Shown here: in pieces, positions 7,873 through 15,384 of the stretch | How the letters are laid out: each line of letters begins with the position of its first letter | Position numbering within the stretch: the first letter of the stretch is position 1 | Source: Phyllobacterium sp. T1293 | GTDB lineage: Bacteria > Pseudomonadota > Alphaproteobacteria > Rhizobiales > Rhizobiaceae | Direction: 5' to 3' | NCBI RefSeq assembly: GCF_020731415.2 | Contig: NZ_CP088273.1 | Coordinates: 935,001 to 999,000, forward strand | Length of the DNA: 64,000 nt | The notes under the pieces: generated by a model | Told to the model about the DNA's origin: nothing | What the model saw: the letters and a program-made list of their open reading frames with translations, nothing else | The model's database searches: none | Program-made: the position numbers and the translations under genes

Positions 7873-8165
7873 GCCTGGCCGTCCGTATTACCTCGATGCG
7901 TACATTTAATGATCAACGTGACGGCGCCAGCCTAATCGCGAAGTTTGACTTGACGATTGAAGAGCAAATTCAAATTTTCGGCTGCGCACTATTTGAGCGC
8001 CTCGATGGCGTACGCTATGTGGTCACGGAAAGGCGAACTTCCACTAACAGCGCGAATACCCGCAACGCAGGACGGGTTGCGTACTTTGGCTATGATCTTT
8101 CGGCGCGGATACTGGCAGCGGCTGAAGCCGCTTACGCCGGATTCACACAAGCAGCTGCAGCATAG
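7869..8165 (+). CDS. small early phage protein, 98 residues
   Basis: No named family is recognised. It begins SLAVRITSMRTF and continues with alternating hydrophobic strands, and ends in an Ala-rich helix. The layout resembles the product of 8508-8783 (strand-rich front, short basic turn, Ala-rich helical end), so the two may be distant paralogues. The front half has a faint likeness to SpoVG-type nucleic-acid-binding proteins, which is only a guess. Start overlaps the previous stop (ATGA). Confidence 0.65.
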   Translation: MSLAVRITSMRTFNDQRDGASLIAKFDLTIEEQIQIFGCALFERLDGVRYVVTERRTSTNSANTRNAGRVAYFGYDLSARILAAAEAAYAGFTQAAAA

Positions 8166-8175
8166 GGAGAACAAT

Positions 8176-8508
8176 ATGAGCAATCAGAACAAGCCAATCG
8201 ATATCTCAATGCCAACCGACTTTACCGTATTGGACACTGACATCGAAAAGGTCGGACGCACAGAGGTGCACATGGACGTAAAATGTCGAGCTTCTCGTGG
8301 GGATTTCGTTATCTCATTCCGGCTCCAGAGTTCGTTCAAGAGCATGGCAATGAAAGGTACACGCGAGTTTACGGAGTTCACCCATGCTTGTGGCGTGCCC
8401 GACGTTGACGACGGTGAGTTGCTCCACGGATGTAGAGCGAGTGTCTGGCGAGACAGCTTCGGTATCTTGAACTTTCATCCTTCGAACTTCAGAGCGGTGG
8501 CCGCTTAA
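8176..8508 (+). CDS. early phage protein, 110 residues
   Basis: Not recognised with confidence. The protein has no membrane segment. Its C-terminal half, LLHGCRASVWRDSFG followed by a short aromatic tail (LNFHPSNFR), suggests a compact beta domain like those in phage single-strand-binding or DUF669-type replication proteins, but the match is weak. ATG 8176 has AGGGAGA seven bases upstream. Its stop overlaps the next gene start by one base. Confidence 0.65.
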   Translation: MSNQNKPIDISMPTDFTVLDTDIEKVGRTEVHMDVKCRASRGDFVISFRLQSSFKSMAMKGTREFTEFTHACGVPDVDDGELLHGCRASVWRDSFGILNFHPSNFRAVAA

Positions 8509-8783
8509 TGTATCCAAAAATCTTGAGTGTTCGCCCTGCGCCGTTTGGCGCGGGGGAGAGAACTATTGCCCTCGTTGACGTGGAAATTAGTGAGAATCTT
8601 CGTCTCTACAATCTCGCACTAAGGTCAACTTCAGACGGGAAAATGCGCACATTTTCACCAAATGCCATGGGAAAGCACACAGCGACATTCACACCTGCAC
8701 TCGCGGAATTAATCACTCAGGCTGCAGCAGCAGTCCTAAACAATGGGAGCAATGCAGCCAATGTCGCCAGCCGAGCAGCCTGA
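8508..8783 (+). CDS. early phage protein, 91 residues
   Basis: A strand-rich protein beginning ILSVRPAPFGAGERTIALVDV and ending in an Ala-rich helix. It shares its overall layout with the 98-residue product at 7869. A SpoVG-like nucleic-acid-binding fold is possible but unproven. The last 41 bases overlap the start of the primase-helicase gene in another frame, so the two are translationally coupled. Confidence 0.65.
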   Translation: MYPKILSVRPAPFGAGERTIALVDVEISENLRLYNLALRSTSDGKMRTFSPNAMGKHTATFTPALAELITQAAAAVLNNGSNAANVASRAA

Positions 8784-10953
8784 CTCAGTCTTATCCGCCA
8801 CGCGTCGGGATCTTATCTATCACGGCTATTTGCCCATCCCAGTCCTTGGGAAGTTCCCCCGTATCGACGGCTGGCAAAACCTTGAGCCGGCCCTTGCTGA
8901 CGTCGACCGCCTAATAAATCAGTATCCGGACCACATCAGCACTGGGTTGAAGACCGGCAATCTCGTTGCGATTGATGTGGATATTACCGACGAGAAGGTG
9001 TCCCGCCTCGTTCAAGAACGCGTGGCTGCAATCCCAAACGCATCTTACGCCCTAGTCAGGATAGGCAAGGCGCCCAAAGCCATGTTCTTTTTCCGGTCAT
9101 CGGAAGCGGGAAAGAAAAAACTGACTCCCTTTTACCTGATCAATGGTGGAAAGCATCGTGTGGAGGTGATGCGCGCGGGTCAGCAAGTTGTGGCGTTCGG
9201 CATACATCCTGACACGAAACAGCCGTACGAGTGGGTCGGCGATAGCCCTCTGGATGTCGAGTTCGACGCTCTGCCGGAGATAGACGAAGGTGAAATCGAT
9301 AGCTTTCTTGTCGATACAGAAGCGATCATGGCGCAACACGGGAAGAAGGTTGAGAAGGAGAAACAGACCGTTAAAGGCTATAACCCCAAGCCAAACGCTG
9401 CCGCGACGGCTGGTGATGGCATCTGGGCCAAGTTGAAAGCCAACGCTATGGCCAATCTTGACTTGTGGGTTCCGCATCTTGGATTATCCGGCACAAAGCG
9501 GTACCAGCAGGGATTTCTTGCGCGGGCTGATTTCCGCCCAAGCACGTCATCCAAAGGAAAGTCTGGGGCCGCACGTGGACTCTCGGTTGAGTTCTCACCT
9601 GCAGGTATTTGCGATCACGCTGACGGAAATCAAGGCTACAATCCAATCGACATTGTCGCCGTGGCTCTAGGTATCAAGCCTCCCGAAGCCGCTGACTGGT
9701 TGCGTGGATATGTTGGTGACGAGCGAGAGCATATACCGGCCAATGACCTGGCGGATTTTGTAGCCAACAACTTGAGGAAGAACACACACGCTGCGCATTC
9801 AATTTCTCACACAACGGAACAGGTCACTCCGATACAAGCAGCCAACGATAACACTCCGTCTCAAGCCAAAAAACCGTCTTATCCAGGCATTACATCGAGT
9901 GGCGATCTTGTTAGAGGGTTCGTACCACCTGACTATTTTCTGGACGGAGTAGCACAGACGGGATTTCTATATTCCACGACAGCTATGACCGGCACAGGCA
10001 AGACTGCGGTACTGTTGCTTCTCATTGCTCATGCGGCTCTAGGCAAGCCTCTTGCTGGTCTTGAAGTAAAGCAGGGACGGGGCTTGTATTTCGCCGGCGA
10101 GAACCCTGATGACGTGACGATGCGATGGATCGCCATGGCTCACCACATGGATTTCAATCCGGACAACATTGATGTGCACTTCATCAAGGGTGCATTCTCC
10201 ATTCCCCAGATGTTTGAACGCATCCGCAAAGATGTCGAGAAACTAGGCGGTGTTGATATGATCGTCATCGATACCAGTGCGGCATATTTCCAAGGGCAGG
10301 ATGAAAACTCGAACACCGAGCTTGGCAAGCACGCGCGAGAACTCAGAGAACTCACGACCCTCAAAGGCGCACCAGTTGTTTTTGTGGCAGCTCATCCAGT
10401 CAAGAATGCCGAGGCATCCAATCTACTGCCACGAGGTGGTGGCGCTTTCCTTAATGAAGTGGATGGAAACCTTGTTCTGATGAAGGGGGATACCTGTGTC
10501 AAACTACATTGGCACGGTAAGCACCGTGGCGTTGATTTTGACCCCATAATGTTTGCGCTGAAGACAGTCACAGCGCCTGCGCTGAGGGACAGCAAGGGGC
10601 GGGACGTTCCCACGGTCATGGCTGCTGCCCTGTCCAAGGGTGAAGTCAGGGACAGAGCATCGACAGCCAGGCGGGATGAAGATGCGATACTTCTGCTCAT
10701 CGACAAAGATGGCACTATGTCAATGAAAGGCATGGCCGATGAATTACAATGGCGTGACGAGAACGGAGACGTGCACAGGCGCCGCGCGACGGCTGCGGCC
10801 GAGAAGCTGAAGAGGGCAAAATTAGTAGAGTACTCTGACCGCAATAAGTGGACGATCACTACCAAGGGATACGCCGAGCTCGTTGATGTAAAAGCTCAAA
10901 GGTTCAGCGAAGAATCCGCCGCGAAAATGATGGCGAAATGGGGCGGAAAATAG
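8743..10953 (+). CDS. bifunctional primase/helicase (PrimPol plus RepA-like ATPase)
   Basis: A 736-residue replication protein. The N-terminal prim-pol domain (residues about 15-200) has YHGYLPIPVLGK...GW, the metal-binding LVAIDVDI and a later RVEVMRAGQQVV. The middle and C-terminal part is an AAA_25/RepA-like helicase with Walker A MTGTGKTAVL near residue 415 and Walker B MIVIDTSAAYF near residue 505, followed by a winged-helix-like tail. It probably primes and unwinds phage DNA at its own origin. Three ATG codons lie at 8743, 8752 and 8761; 8752 has the best spacing from GGGAG. The repeat cluster after its stop codon is a good candidate for the site it acts on. Confidence 0.88.
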   Translation: MGAMQPMSPAEQPDSVLSATRRDLIYHGYLPIPVLGKFPRIDGWQNLEPALADVDRLINQYPDHISTGLKTGNLVAIDVDITDEKVSRLVQERVAAIPNASYALVRIGKAPKAMFFFRSSEAGKKKLTPFYLINGGKHRVEVMRAGQQVVAFGIHPDTKQPYEWVGDSPLDVEFDALPEIDEGEIDSFLVDTEAIMAQHGKKVEKEKQTVKGYNPKPNAAATAGDGIWAKLKANAMANLDLWVPHLGLSGTKRYQQGFLARADFRPSTSSKGKSGAARGLSVEFSPAGICDHADGNQGYNPIDIVAVALGIKPPEAADWLRGYVGDEREHIPANDLADFVANNLRKNTHAAHSISHTTEQVTPIQAANDNTPSQAKKPSYPGITSSGDLVRGFVPPDYFLDGVAQTGFLYSTTAMTGTGKTAVLLLLIAHAALGKPLAGLEVKQGRGLYFAGENPDDVTMRWIAMAHHMDFNPDNIDVHFIKGAFSIPQMFERIRKDVEKLGGVDMIVIDTSAAYFQGQDENSNTELGKHARELRELTTLKGAPVVFVAAHPVKNAEASNLLPRGGGAFLNEVDGNLVLMKGDTCVKLHWHGKHRGVDFDPIMFALKTVTAPALRDSKGRDVPTVMAAALSKGEVRDRASTARRDEDAILLLIDKDGTMSMKGMADELQWRDENGDVHRRRATAAAEKLKRAKLVEYSDRNKWTITTKGYAELVDVKAQRFSEESAAKMMAKWGGK

Positions 10954-11182
10954 CTGTCCGAAGCTCGGACAGAAAGAGCGGACAATTTGAGAGATTATTT
11001 CAATTTTGTCCCTGTCCTGTCCGAGGTTGTCCGAACTGTCCGAAATCCATTATTATACAATAAAACCAGCTACTTAAGTTCGGACAAAAAGATGTATGAA
11101 CATTCTAATTTATGGGGGGTCTTGACCCTCCATAAATGTTGTCCCGTCCGAAGCACTTTCTAGGGTCGGGACAACGGGACAG
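10954..11182. repeat. TGTCCGA-type repeat cluster (candidate replication origin)
   Basis: TGTCCG or its complement recurs on both strands: CTGTCCGA-AGC-TCGGACAG (10954-10972, perfect inverted repeat), CGGACAA (10979), TTGTCC (11006), CTGTCCGA (11017), TTGTCCGA (11027), CTGTCCGA (11036), TTCGGACAA (11079), then TTGTCCCG (11139) with CGGGACAA (11167) and CGGGACAG (11175). Three copies at 11017-11043 are 9-10 bases apart, close to one helical turn. An AT-rich block (11044-11078) and a 13-bp inverted repeat (11109-11136) lie inside. Iterons beside a primase-helicase gene suggest an origin; an operator array is the alternative. Confidence 0.7.
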
Positions 11183-11211
11183 AGATCACACAAACAACGA
11201 AGGAGGCACTT

Positions 11212-11541
11212 ATGACGAATTCGGCAGAAGCATTCGAAAAGAAGCACAATATTGCGGCGACACGCGATGATGTTACCAAGATCAAAAATCGGCTGCGAAA
11301 GTTTTATAAAGCTGTTGAGACAATCGATCGTCCGCATGACGGGTACATTCAACTCTATCACGGTGATGCCGTCCGCAAAGCGGCGGAAAGTGCTTTCGGT
11401 GCTTCGATAGGTCAGACTTGGACATTGGCAATGGACGCGGCTATCGCAATACGTGAGATGCCAGAGGAATGGTCGACTAAATATCGTGCCAGCGTTGCTT
11501 ACCACCTCGCGCCCATCTTGAGTGATGTGGTGAACTCATGA
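11212..11541 (+). CDS. phage protein of unknown function, 109 residues
   Basis: Not recognised. A soluble, mostly helical protein with a charged N-terminal half (KKHNIAATRDDVTKIKNRLRKF). A very good ribosome site, AAGGAGG, lies 6 bases before ATG 11212, directly after the TGTCCGA repeats, so it heads its own unit or a re-initiated part of the early operon. Its stop overlaps the next start (ATGA at 11538). Confidence 0.7.
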   Translation: MTNSAEAFEKKHNIAATRDDVTKIKNRLRKFYKAVETIDRPHDGYIQLYHGDAVRKAAESAFGASIGQTWTLAMDAAIAIREMPEEWSTKYRASVAYHLAPILSDVVNS

Positions 11542-11978
11542 ATCCAAACGATCCATCTCACTTCACACACCACCACAATCAGAGGCCATCTGAATCAGAT
11601 GCGGAGTATTGTACTCGCGTTCTGGCAACAGCCCTCCGCGACAACAAGATACTGCCCTCGTTGCTCCACGCCGTGGTTCATTGGGCGTATGACCGAGGAT
11701 TCAATAACGGTTCTCAGGCAGCGGGTAGATATGTGGATTCCCAAATTCAGGTCGAAACTCAGCCGCTCGTTGAGATAATCAACAATATGAAAGCGGAGAT
11801 GACGCTTAAGATGATCACTCACGATCAAGCAGATGCGGCAATCATCGCTGCGCACCGCGATGGCTTGAATAAGGCAGCGGCGTTGTTCGAGGAAGATGGT
11901 GTGCCGAGTACCCCGTCCGTGATGATTGACGGTATTCCCGACTTATCCAAGAATTTGGCAAGTCTGTTCTACGAATAA
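11538..11978 (+). CDS. phage protein of unknown function, 146 residues
   Basis: Not recognised. The N terminus is His-rich (FTHHHNQRP); the rest is helical with a probable coiled coil around residues 75-115. Coupled to the previous gene by an ATGA overlap and convergent with the reverse-strand membrane gene at 12043. Confidence 0.65.
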   Translation: MNPNDPSHFTHHHNQRPSESDAEYCTRVLATALRDNKILPSLLHAVVHWAYDRGFNNGSQAAGRYVDSQIQVETQPLVEIINNMKAEMTLKMITHDQADAAIIAAHRDGLNKAAALFEEDGVPSTPSVMIDGIPDLSKNLASLFYE

Positions 11979-12042
11979 TGGCGCGAATATCGAAGTAGTT
12001 TCGACCAGAAACTAGCAGGCACACGTTGGCCGCAGCCGCCGC

Positions 12043-12789
12043 TCAACCAGCTTTGTTCCAATCAAAGAAGACGTCGAGAGGTCGAATTTGTTCTTTTTCA
12101 ATGGCTAAGTGACCGAGATTTGAAACGAGTTCGGCTGGAGGTATGGACACCTCGTTTCGAAAATCATAAGTGCCATCAATTTTCAGGTTTTCGACTATGT
12201 GGTGAAGTATCCTGGCCATAGCATAACATTGACCTGCTGCTCCGTGTCGCAAAGTAACTTGAGAATCTTGAAGGTTACCAAAGTCGAAACTCGACGCCTC
12301 GCGAACCGCTGCGAGCACGACGGATGCCAGCATAGGATCAATTTGGCTCAGTTGAGCAGCTTGGGCCCTTATGTCAGAAAAGTCCTGGGTGCGACCCTTG
12401 TAAGGGGTAGAAGATATCGCAACTGCCGTATCGATAAATTTTGCACCAACCAAAGTCCCTGCTGTCACAGAATTCTGACGCTTGATAGCAGATGCTGTTG
12501 CCCTCGCATCGTTTGTTGCATGTCTTGCCGCCAATAAGACAAACGCACCAGCCCCCAACGCTGCCAATCCGCCTAAAAGCGTTTGGTACTTTTCAACCCA
12601 TTCAAATTTCAGCAGGTCGCGAAAATCAGATCCAATTATTGTCAGGCAGCGTCCAAGAGGGCACCAGTCGATATAAATCGACAGCGCACGTAATAACAGA
12701 AAGACAGTGATCACGCCTAAGGCAATTCCAAGCCATTTGAACGGGGATGCCCTGCTCTCCAAAAAAATATCTCCGTTCGTTTCACCCAC
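12043..12789 (-). CDS. membrane protein, reverse-strand cargo gene
   Basis: A 248-residue protein on the strand opposite to the early genes. Two hydrophobic segments lie at about residues 18-42 (WLGIALGVITVFLLLRAL) and 68-88 (TLLGGLAALGAGAFVLLAAR), followed by a helical cytoplasmic domain of some 150 residues. No family is recognised. The start is taken as GTG 12789 and no strong ribosome site is seen. A lone reverse-strand membrane protein between two early units is typical of a lysogeny-expressed cargo gene, for example one that blocks superinfection; that role is conjecture. Confidence 0.65.
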   Translation of the reverse strand: MGETNGDIFLESRASPFKWLGIALGVITVFLLLRALSIYIDWCPLGRCLTIIGSDFRDLLKFEWVEKYQTLLGGLAALGAGAFVLLAARHATNDARATASAIKRQNSVTAGTLVGAKFIDTAVAISSTPYKGRTQDFSDIRAQAAQLSQIDPMLASVVLAAVREASSFDFGNLQDSQVTLRHGAAGQCYAMARILHHIVENLKIDGTYDFRNEVSIPPAELVSNLGHLAIEKEQIRPLDVFFDWNKAG

Positions 12790-12836
12790 CCTTGATACAA
12801 TATTTATTGTTTCGGGTTACTATAAGCACTACAAGA

Positions 12837-12904
12837 CTTGACACTCCATTACGAGTTCCTTGTTAGTATAGATACAAGACGACCGGCCATAGAGCCTTTT
12901 TGAA
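12837..12904 (+). promoter_or_regulatory. early promoter-like module, copy B
   Basis: Repeats the two blocks of 7207-7280: TTGACACTC-x-x-TTACGAGT-x-CCTTGTTAGTATA at 12839-12870 and CGGCCATAGAGCCTTT-tt-GAAT at 12884-12905. The spacing between the blocks is 13 bases here against 20 in copy A. It precedes the gene at 13024. Confidence 0.65.
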
Positions 12905-13023
12905 TACACTCCCTGTTTTTAAGAGCGATCAGACTGCGCCCACACCCGCTGGAAGCACATTCGCGGTCCATCAGCTCAACACGCACCGGCTCCGGCCACC
13001 CTTCACTCCATCAGGAGTATATA

Positions 13024-14085
13024 ATGCCGCCTGTTTCCGACAACGATAATCATGATGTCATCAGTCACGACGTCAGATATGCCGCATTTCTCAAAGACTT
13101 GGCGAAACGCGAACTCGTCAAGGCCGAAACAGTTTCTATTGATAAGCCTTGGTTCCAAAACAAGCGTCCACGCCTTGCATCACATGAGCCATCCAAGTCC
13201 ACGCCCGGAGAACGTGCAGCCGGACGAGCTCGCTATGAATCTCTGCATGGTGAAAAGGGGAGCGAGACCAAAGCTATTGCGAAGCTAAAGCGCCAAATCG
13301 CCAAGCGTCAGGGTATTGGCGAGGATTACACGCCAGTTCGCGGCGGCGATGAGATACCTATCCTTTCTGTCCTTCGCAAGGACAGTAATCTTGACCTTGT
13401 TCAGGTGGTAAAGAAGTACCGCAAGCTGGTTGCTCTGTGCAATGCAGATCCCATGCGTGGATCTGATTATGAAGCTCATGGATTGTTCAAAGTTCGTCGA
13501 TCAAATCTCAATGGGTACAATAAAAAAACCGGCTTGCATGATGATATCGAAGCAGCCTCTGAGTCTGAATGGAAGACTCCTGTTAATGGTGGCGAAATTA
13601 CCTACAGGGAAATTAAGCAAAGTACGCGTGGTACAATTAATCTGCCATCCAAGCGCGTAAAGTTAGCCGATACATCGGGTGACGAGGGTCAAAGCTCACG
13701 CTTCACGGAAAGCACTGCGGTAAAATTCAGCACTAATCTTCTTCACGCGATGATCGATGCTAAAGTCATACTTAGTAGGCTCCGGTCCGTACTTGGCTGT
13801 TACGTTGGTCCGGTTGAGGACGCTATACTTGATGCCGCCACGATGACTCACATCGGTAAGCAGGAAGGTTTTGAGGTTAAGCCTGAGATTGCAGGCAAGG
13901 CCCTAGTGATGCGCGGACTGGTAGCACTCAGGCACGCTTGGCATGATATGAAAGTAGAACAGCAGCTGTCAGACGAACTTGCTGATCAGCGGACCGGAAC
14001 GAACTGTTCAGGCAATACTGAAGGAAGAGTCATTTTCCTCAAGGCCGCCAATGACAATCACAACAAAAAGCAAGAGGTCGCATAG
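13024..14085 (+). CDS. early phage protein of unknown function, 353 residues
   Basis: A soluble 353-residue protein without a recognised domain. The first 90 residues are basic (KRPRLASHEPSK, KAIAKLKRQIAKRQG), which suggests nucleic-acid contact; residues 130-180 hold a further basic stretch and the C-terminal 130 residues are helical. AGGAG lies 6 bases before ATG 13024. It is preceded by the same promoter-like module as the replication operon, so the two units are probably switched on together. A link to transcription control or packaging initiation is possible from its place before the tRNA and terminase block, but unproven. Confidence 0.7.
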   Translation: MPPVSDNDNHDVISHDVRYAAFLKDLAKRELVKAETVSIDKPWFQNKRPRLASHEPSKSTPGERAAGRARYESLHGEKGSETKAIAKLKRQIAKRQGIGEDYTPVRGGDEIPILSVLRKDSNLDLVQVVKKYRKLVALCNADPMRGSDYEAHGLFKVRRSNLNGYNKKTGLHDDIEAASESEWKTPVNGGEITYREIKQSTRGTINLPSKRVKLADTSGDEGQSSRFTESTAVKFSTNLLHAMIDAKVILSRLRSVLGCYVGPVEDAILDAATMTHIGKQEGFEVKPEIAGKALVMRGLVALRHAWHDMKVEQQLSDELADQRTGTNCSGNTEGRVIFLKAANDNHNKKQEVA

Positions 14086-14283
14086 GTAAGGGTACTGTGT
14101 GGAGGCGCGAAACCGGTAATAGGTGAGAGGGTTGATTAAACGCAGCGCTCAAACACTTCGCACGCGCAACTAGTCGCGGCGACCCTGACTTAAGTTGGGG
14201 TAACAATCATGGCAGCGCGCTCCTCGGCGACGCTATGATCGCAGGTCGCTCCCTTCATTGGTTGAGCGGCCTGCCTCTGAACT

Positions 14284-14661
14284 CTATTTTCCTGCTCGCC
14301 GATTGAAGCTATCCACTGCTGAGCTGTAATCGCTATTTGCTGACGACACTTTCCTCTGCGCATCACTTTGAGCCTCTTCAGCTTTTGATTGCATCTCACG
14401 CTGAGCGTCATCAACCTTTGACTGCATCTCACTCTGAGCTTCTTCGATTGCAGATGAGAGTTCCCGTTTTTCACAGGTGACAAACGATTCAAGTTCGCTT
14501 TGATAGCTTTCCATCTCGCGCTTACATCGGTCGAACTCATCTCGGTCATTGAACGAGCTAAAGCTGGTTGCACAATACGGAGCTGTGGGTGCAGAGCAAT
14601 AAGCCTGAGCCGTCACTGAGAAAGCCAATGAGAACAAAGCCGCTAGTATAGTTTTGATCAT
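14284..14661 (-). CDS. secreted coiled-coil protein, reverse-strand cargo gene
   Basis: 125 residues with an N-terminal signal peptide (IKTILAALFSLAFSVTAQA, cleavage after AQA), four cysteines in the first 60 mature residues (YCSAPTAPYC, RCKREM, VTCEKR), then a long charged coiled coil with repeated EAQSEMQSK / DAQREMQSK units. ATG 14661 follows AGGGG; a TTG one codon earlier is less likely. It is read against the flow of the phage late genes, so it is probably expressed in the lysogen and exported to the periplasm. Function unknown. Confidence 0.7.
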   Translation of the reverse strand: MIKTILAALFSLAFSVTAQAYCSAPTAPYCATSFSSFNDRDEFDRCKREMESYQSELESFVTCEKRELSSAIEEAQSEMQSKVDDAQREMQSKAEEAQSDAQRKVSSANSDYSSAVDSFNRRAGK

Positions 14662-14677
14662 CAAGATAGCCCCTAAT

Positions 14678-14741
14678 GCTGCGGTCGTTCAAAGGCAGGA
14701 TACCGGCAACGGCGATGCGGGTTCGAGTCCTGCCCGCAGCT
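14678..14741 (+). ncRNA. tRNA-like element without an anticodon arm
   Basis: A 64-base cloverleaf-like fold. GCTGCGG (14678-14684) pairs perfectly with CCGCAGC (14734-14740) as acceptor stem; GTTC/GGAT forms a D stem with loop AAAGGCA; GCGGG-TTCGAGT-CCTGC (14717-14733) is a standard T arm. In place of the anticodon arm there is only CCG-GCAA-CGG (14703-14712), a 3-bp stem capped by a GNRA tetraloop, so no anticodon exists. No CCA is encoded. It could be a decayed tRNA or a tRNA mimic. Confidence 0.6.
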
Positions 14742-14765
14742 ACTCCTGCCCTCCTTCTTGTATAC

Positions 14766-14824
14766 CAGGATGTAACACACTTGGACTGCGGGAGTCACAG
14801 GTTCGAGCCCTGTTGCCCTGACCA
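14766..14824 (+). ncRNA. tRNA-like element lacking a D arm
   Basis: A 59-base element ending in CCA. The T arm is standard (ACAGG-TTCGAGC-CCTGT, 14797-14813) and is followed by TGCCCTG-A-CCA. The only 5' partner is CAGGATG (14766-14772), pairing with one mismatch. Between them are 8 unpaired bases and one small hairpin, GACT-GCGGG-AGTC (14784-14796); there is no room for a D arm. Degenerate or minimal tRNA. Confidence 0.5.
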
Positions 14825-14877
14825 ATTCACATGCAGTTCAACTGTATGTCCAAGGCGCCAATGCCTTGCGTCTTTCA

Positions 14878-14954
14878 TGCGGAGTAGAGAAGCAGCTATC
14901 TCGCCTGGCTCATAATCAGGAGAACATCGGTGCAAGTCCGATCTGCCGCAACCA
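14878..14954 (+). tRNA. tRNA-Met(CAT): tRNA with CAT anticodon (Met, or Ile if modified)
   Basis: A 77-base cloverleaf with encoded CCA. Anticodon arm CCTGG-CTCATAA-TCAGG gives anticodon CAT; T arm ATCGG-TGCAAGT-CCGAT; acceptor TGCGGAG with TGCCGCA has one mismatch and one wobble. Elongator Met, initiator or lysidine-modified Ile cannot be told apart here. It is the only ordinary member of the three-element cluster and lies 13 bases before the HNH gene. Confidence 0.85.
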
Positions 14955-14967
14955 ATAAGGCCAGCAC

Positions 14968-15276
14968 ATGGCACAGAAGTATGACCATCGCAGCGCGGAA
15001 GCAGCACAGTATCGCAAGTTGTACCAATCTGCCCGCTGGAAGCGCATCCGACATCATCAGTTGTCTCAGCAGCCGCTATGTGAGTGGTGTCTTGAACGCG
15101 AGATTGTCGAAGCGGCGACTGAGTGCCACCATGCGACGCCACACCGTGGCAGTGAAGAGCTCTTCTGGTCCGGACCTTACATCTCGACATGTAAGTCATG
15201 TCACGCTTCACGTGGTCAACGTGAGGATAGAGGGCAGACTGTCGTGACCTTCAGGGCCGATGGATGGCCTACATGA
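14968..15276 (+). CDS. HNH endonuclease, terminase-associated
   Basis: A 102-residue HNH nuclease. Zinc-binding Cys pairs CEWC and CKSC flank the ATECHHATPHR segment that carries the HNH His residues. Such proteins next to the terminase genes of cos-type HK97 phages work with the large terminase to cut cohesive ends. ATG 14968 has AAGG seven bases upstream. It opens the packaging operon. Confidence 0.92.
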   Translation: MAQKYDHRSAEAAQYRKLYQSARWKRIRHHQLSQQPLCEWCLEREIVEAATECHHATPHRGSEELFWSGPYISTCKSCHASRGQREDRGQTVVTFRADGWPT

Positions 15277-15384
15277 CGGGGAGGGGTGGATTTGATCGCC
15301 CAAGCGGTCGACATACCGCACCGCCGTCCCCCCATTTTACACACAGCCACAGTTCAAATGTTGACCCCTAAATAGGAATTCCCC

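Noticed and set aside
10954..11182. CRISPR array
   Set aside because: The repeated words are 7-8 bases, lie on both strands and have irregular spacing; there are no 20-40-base repeats with equal spacers and no cas genes in the window.
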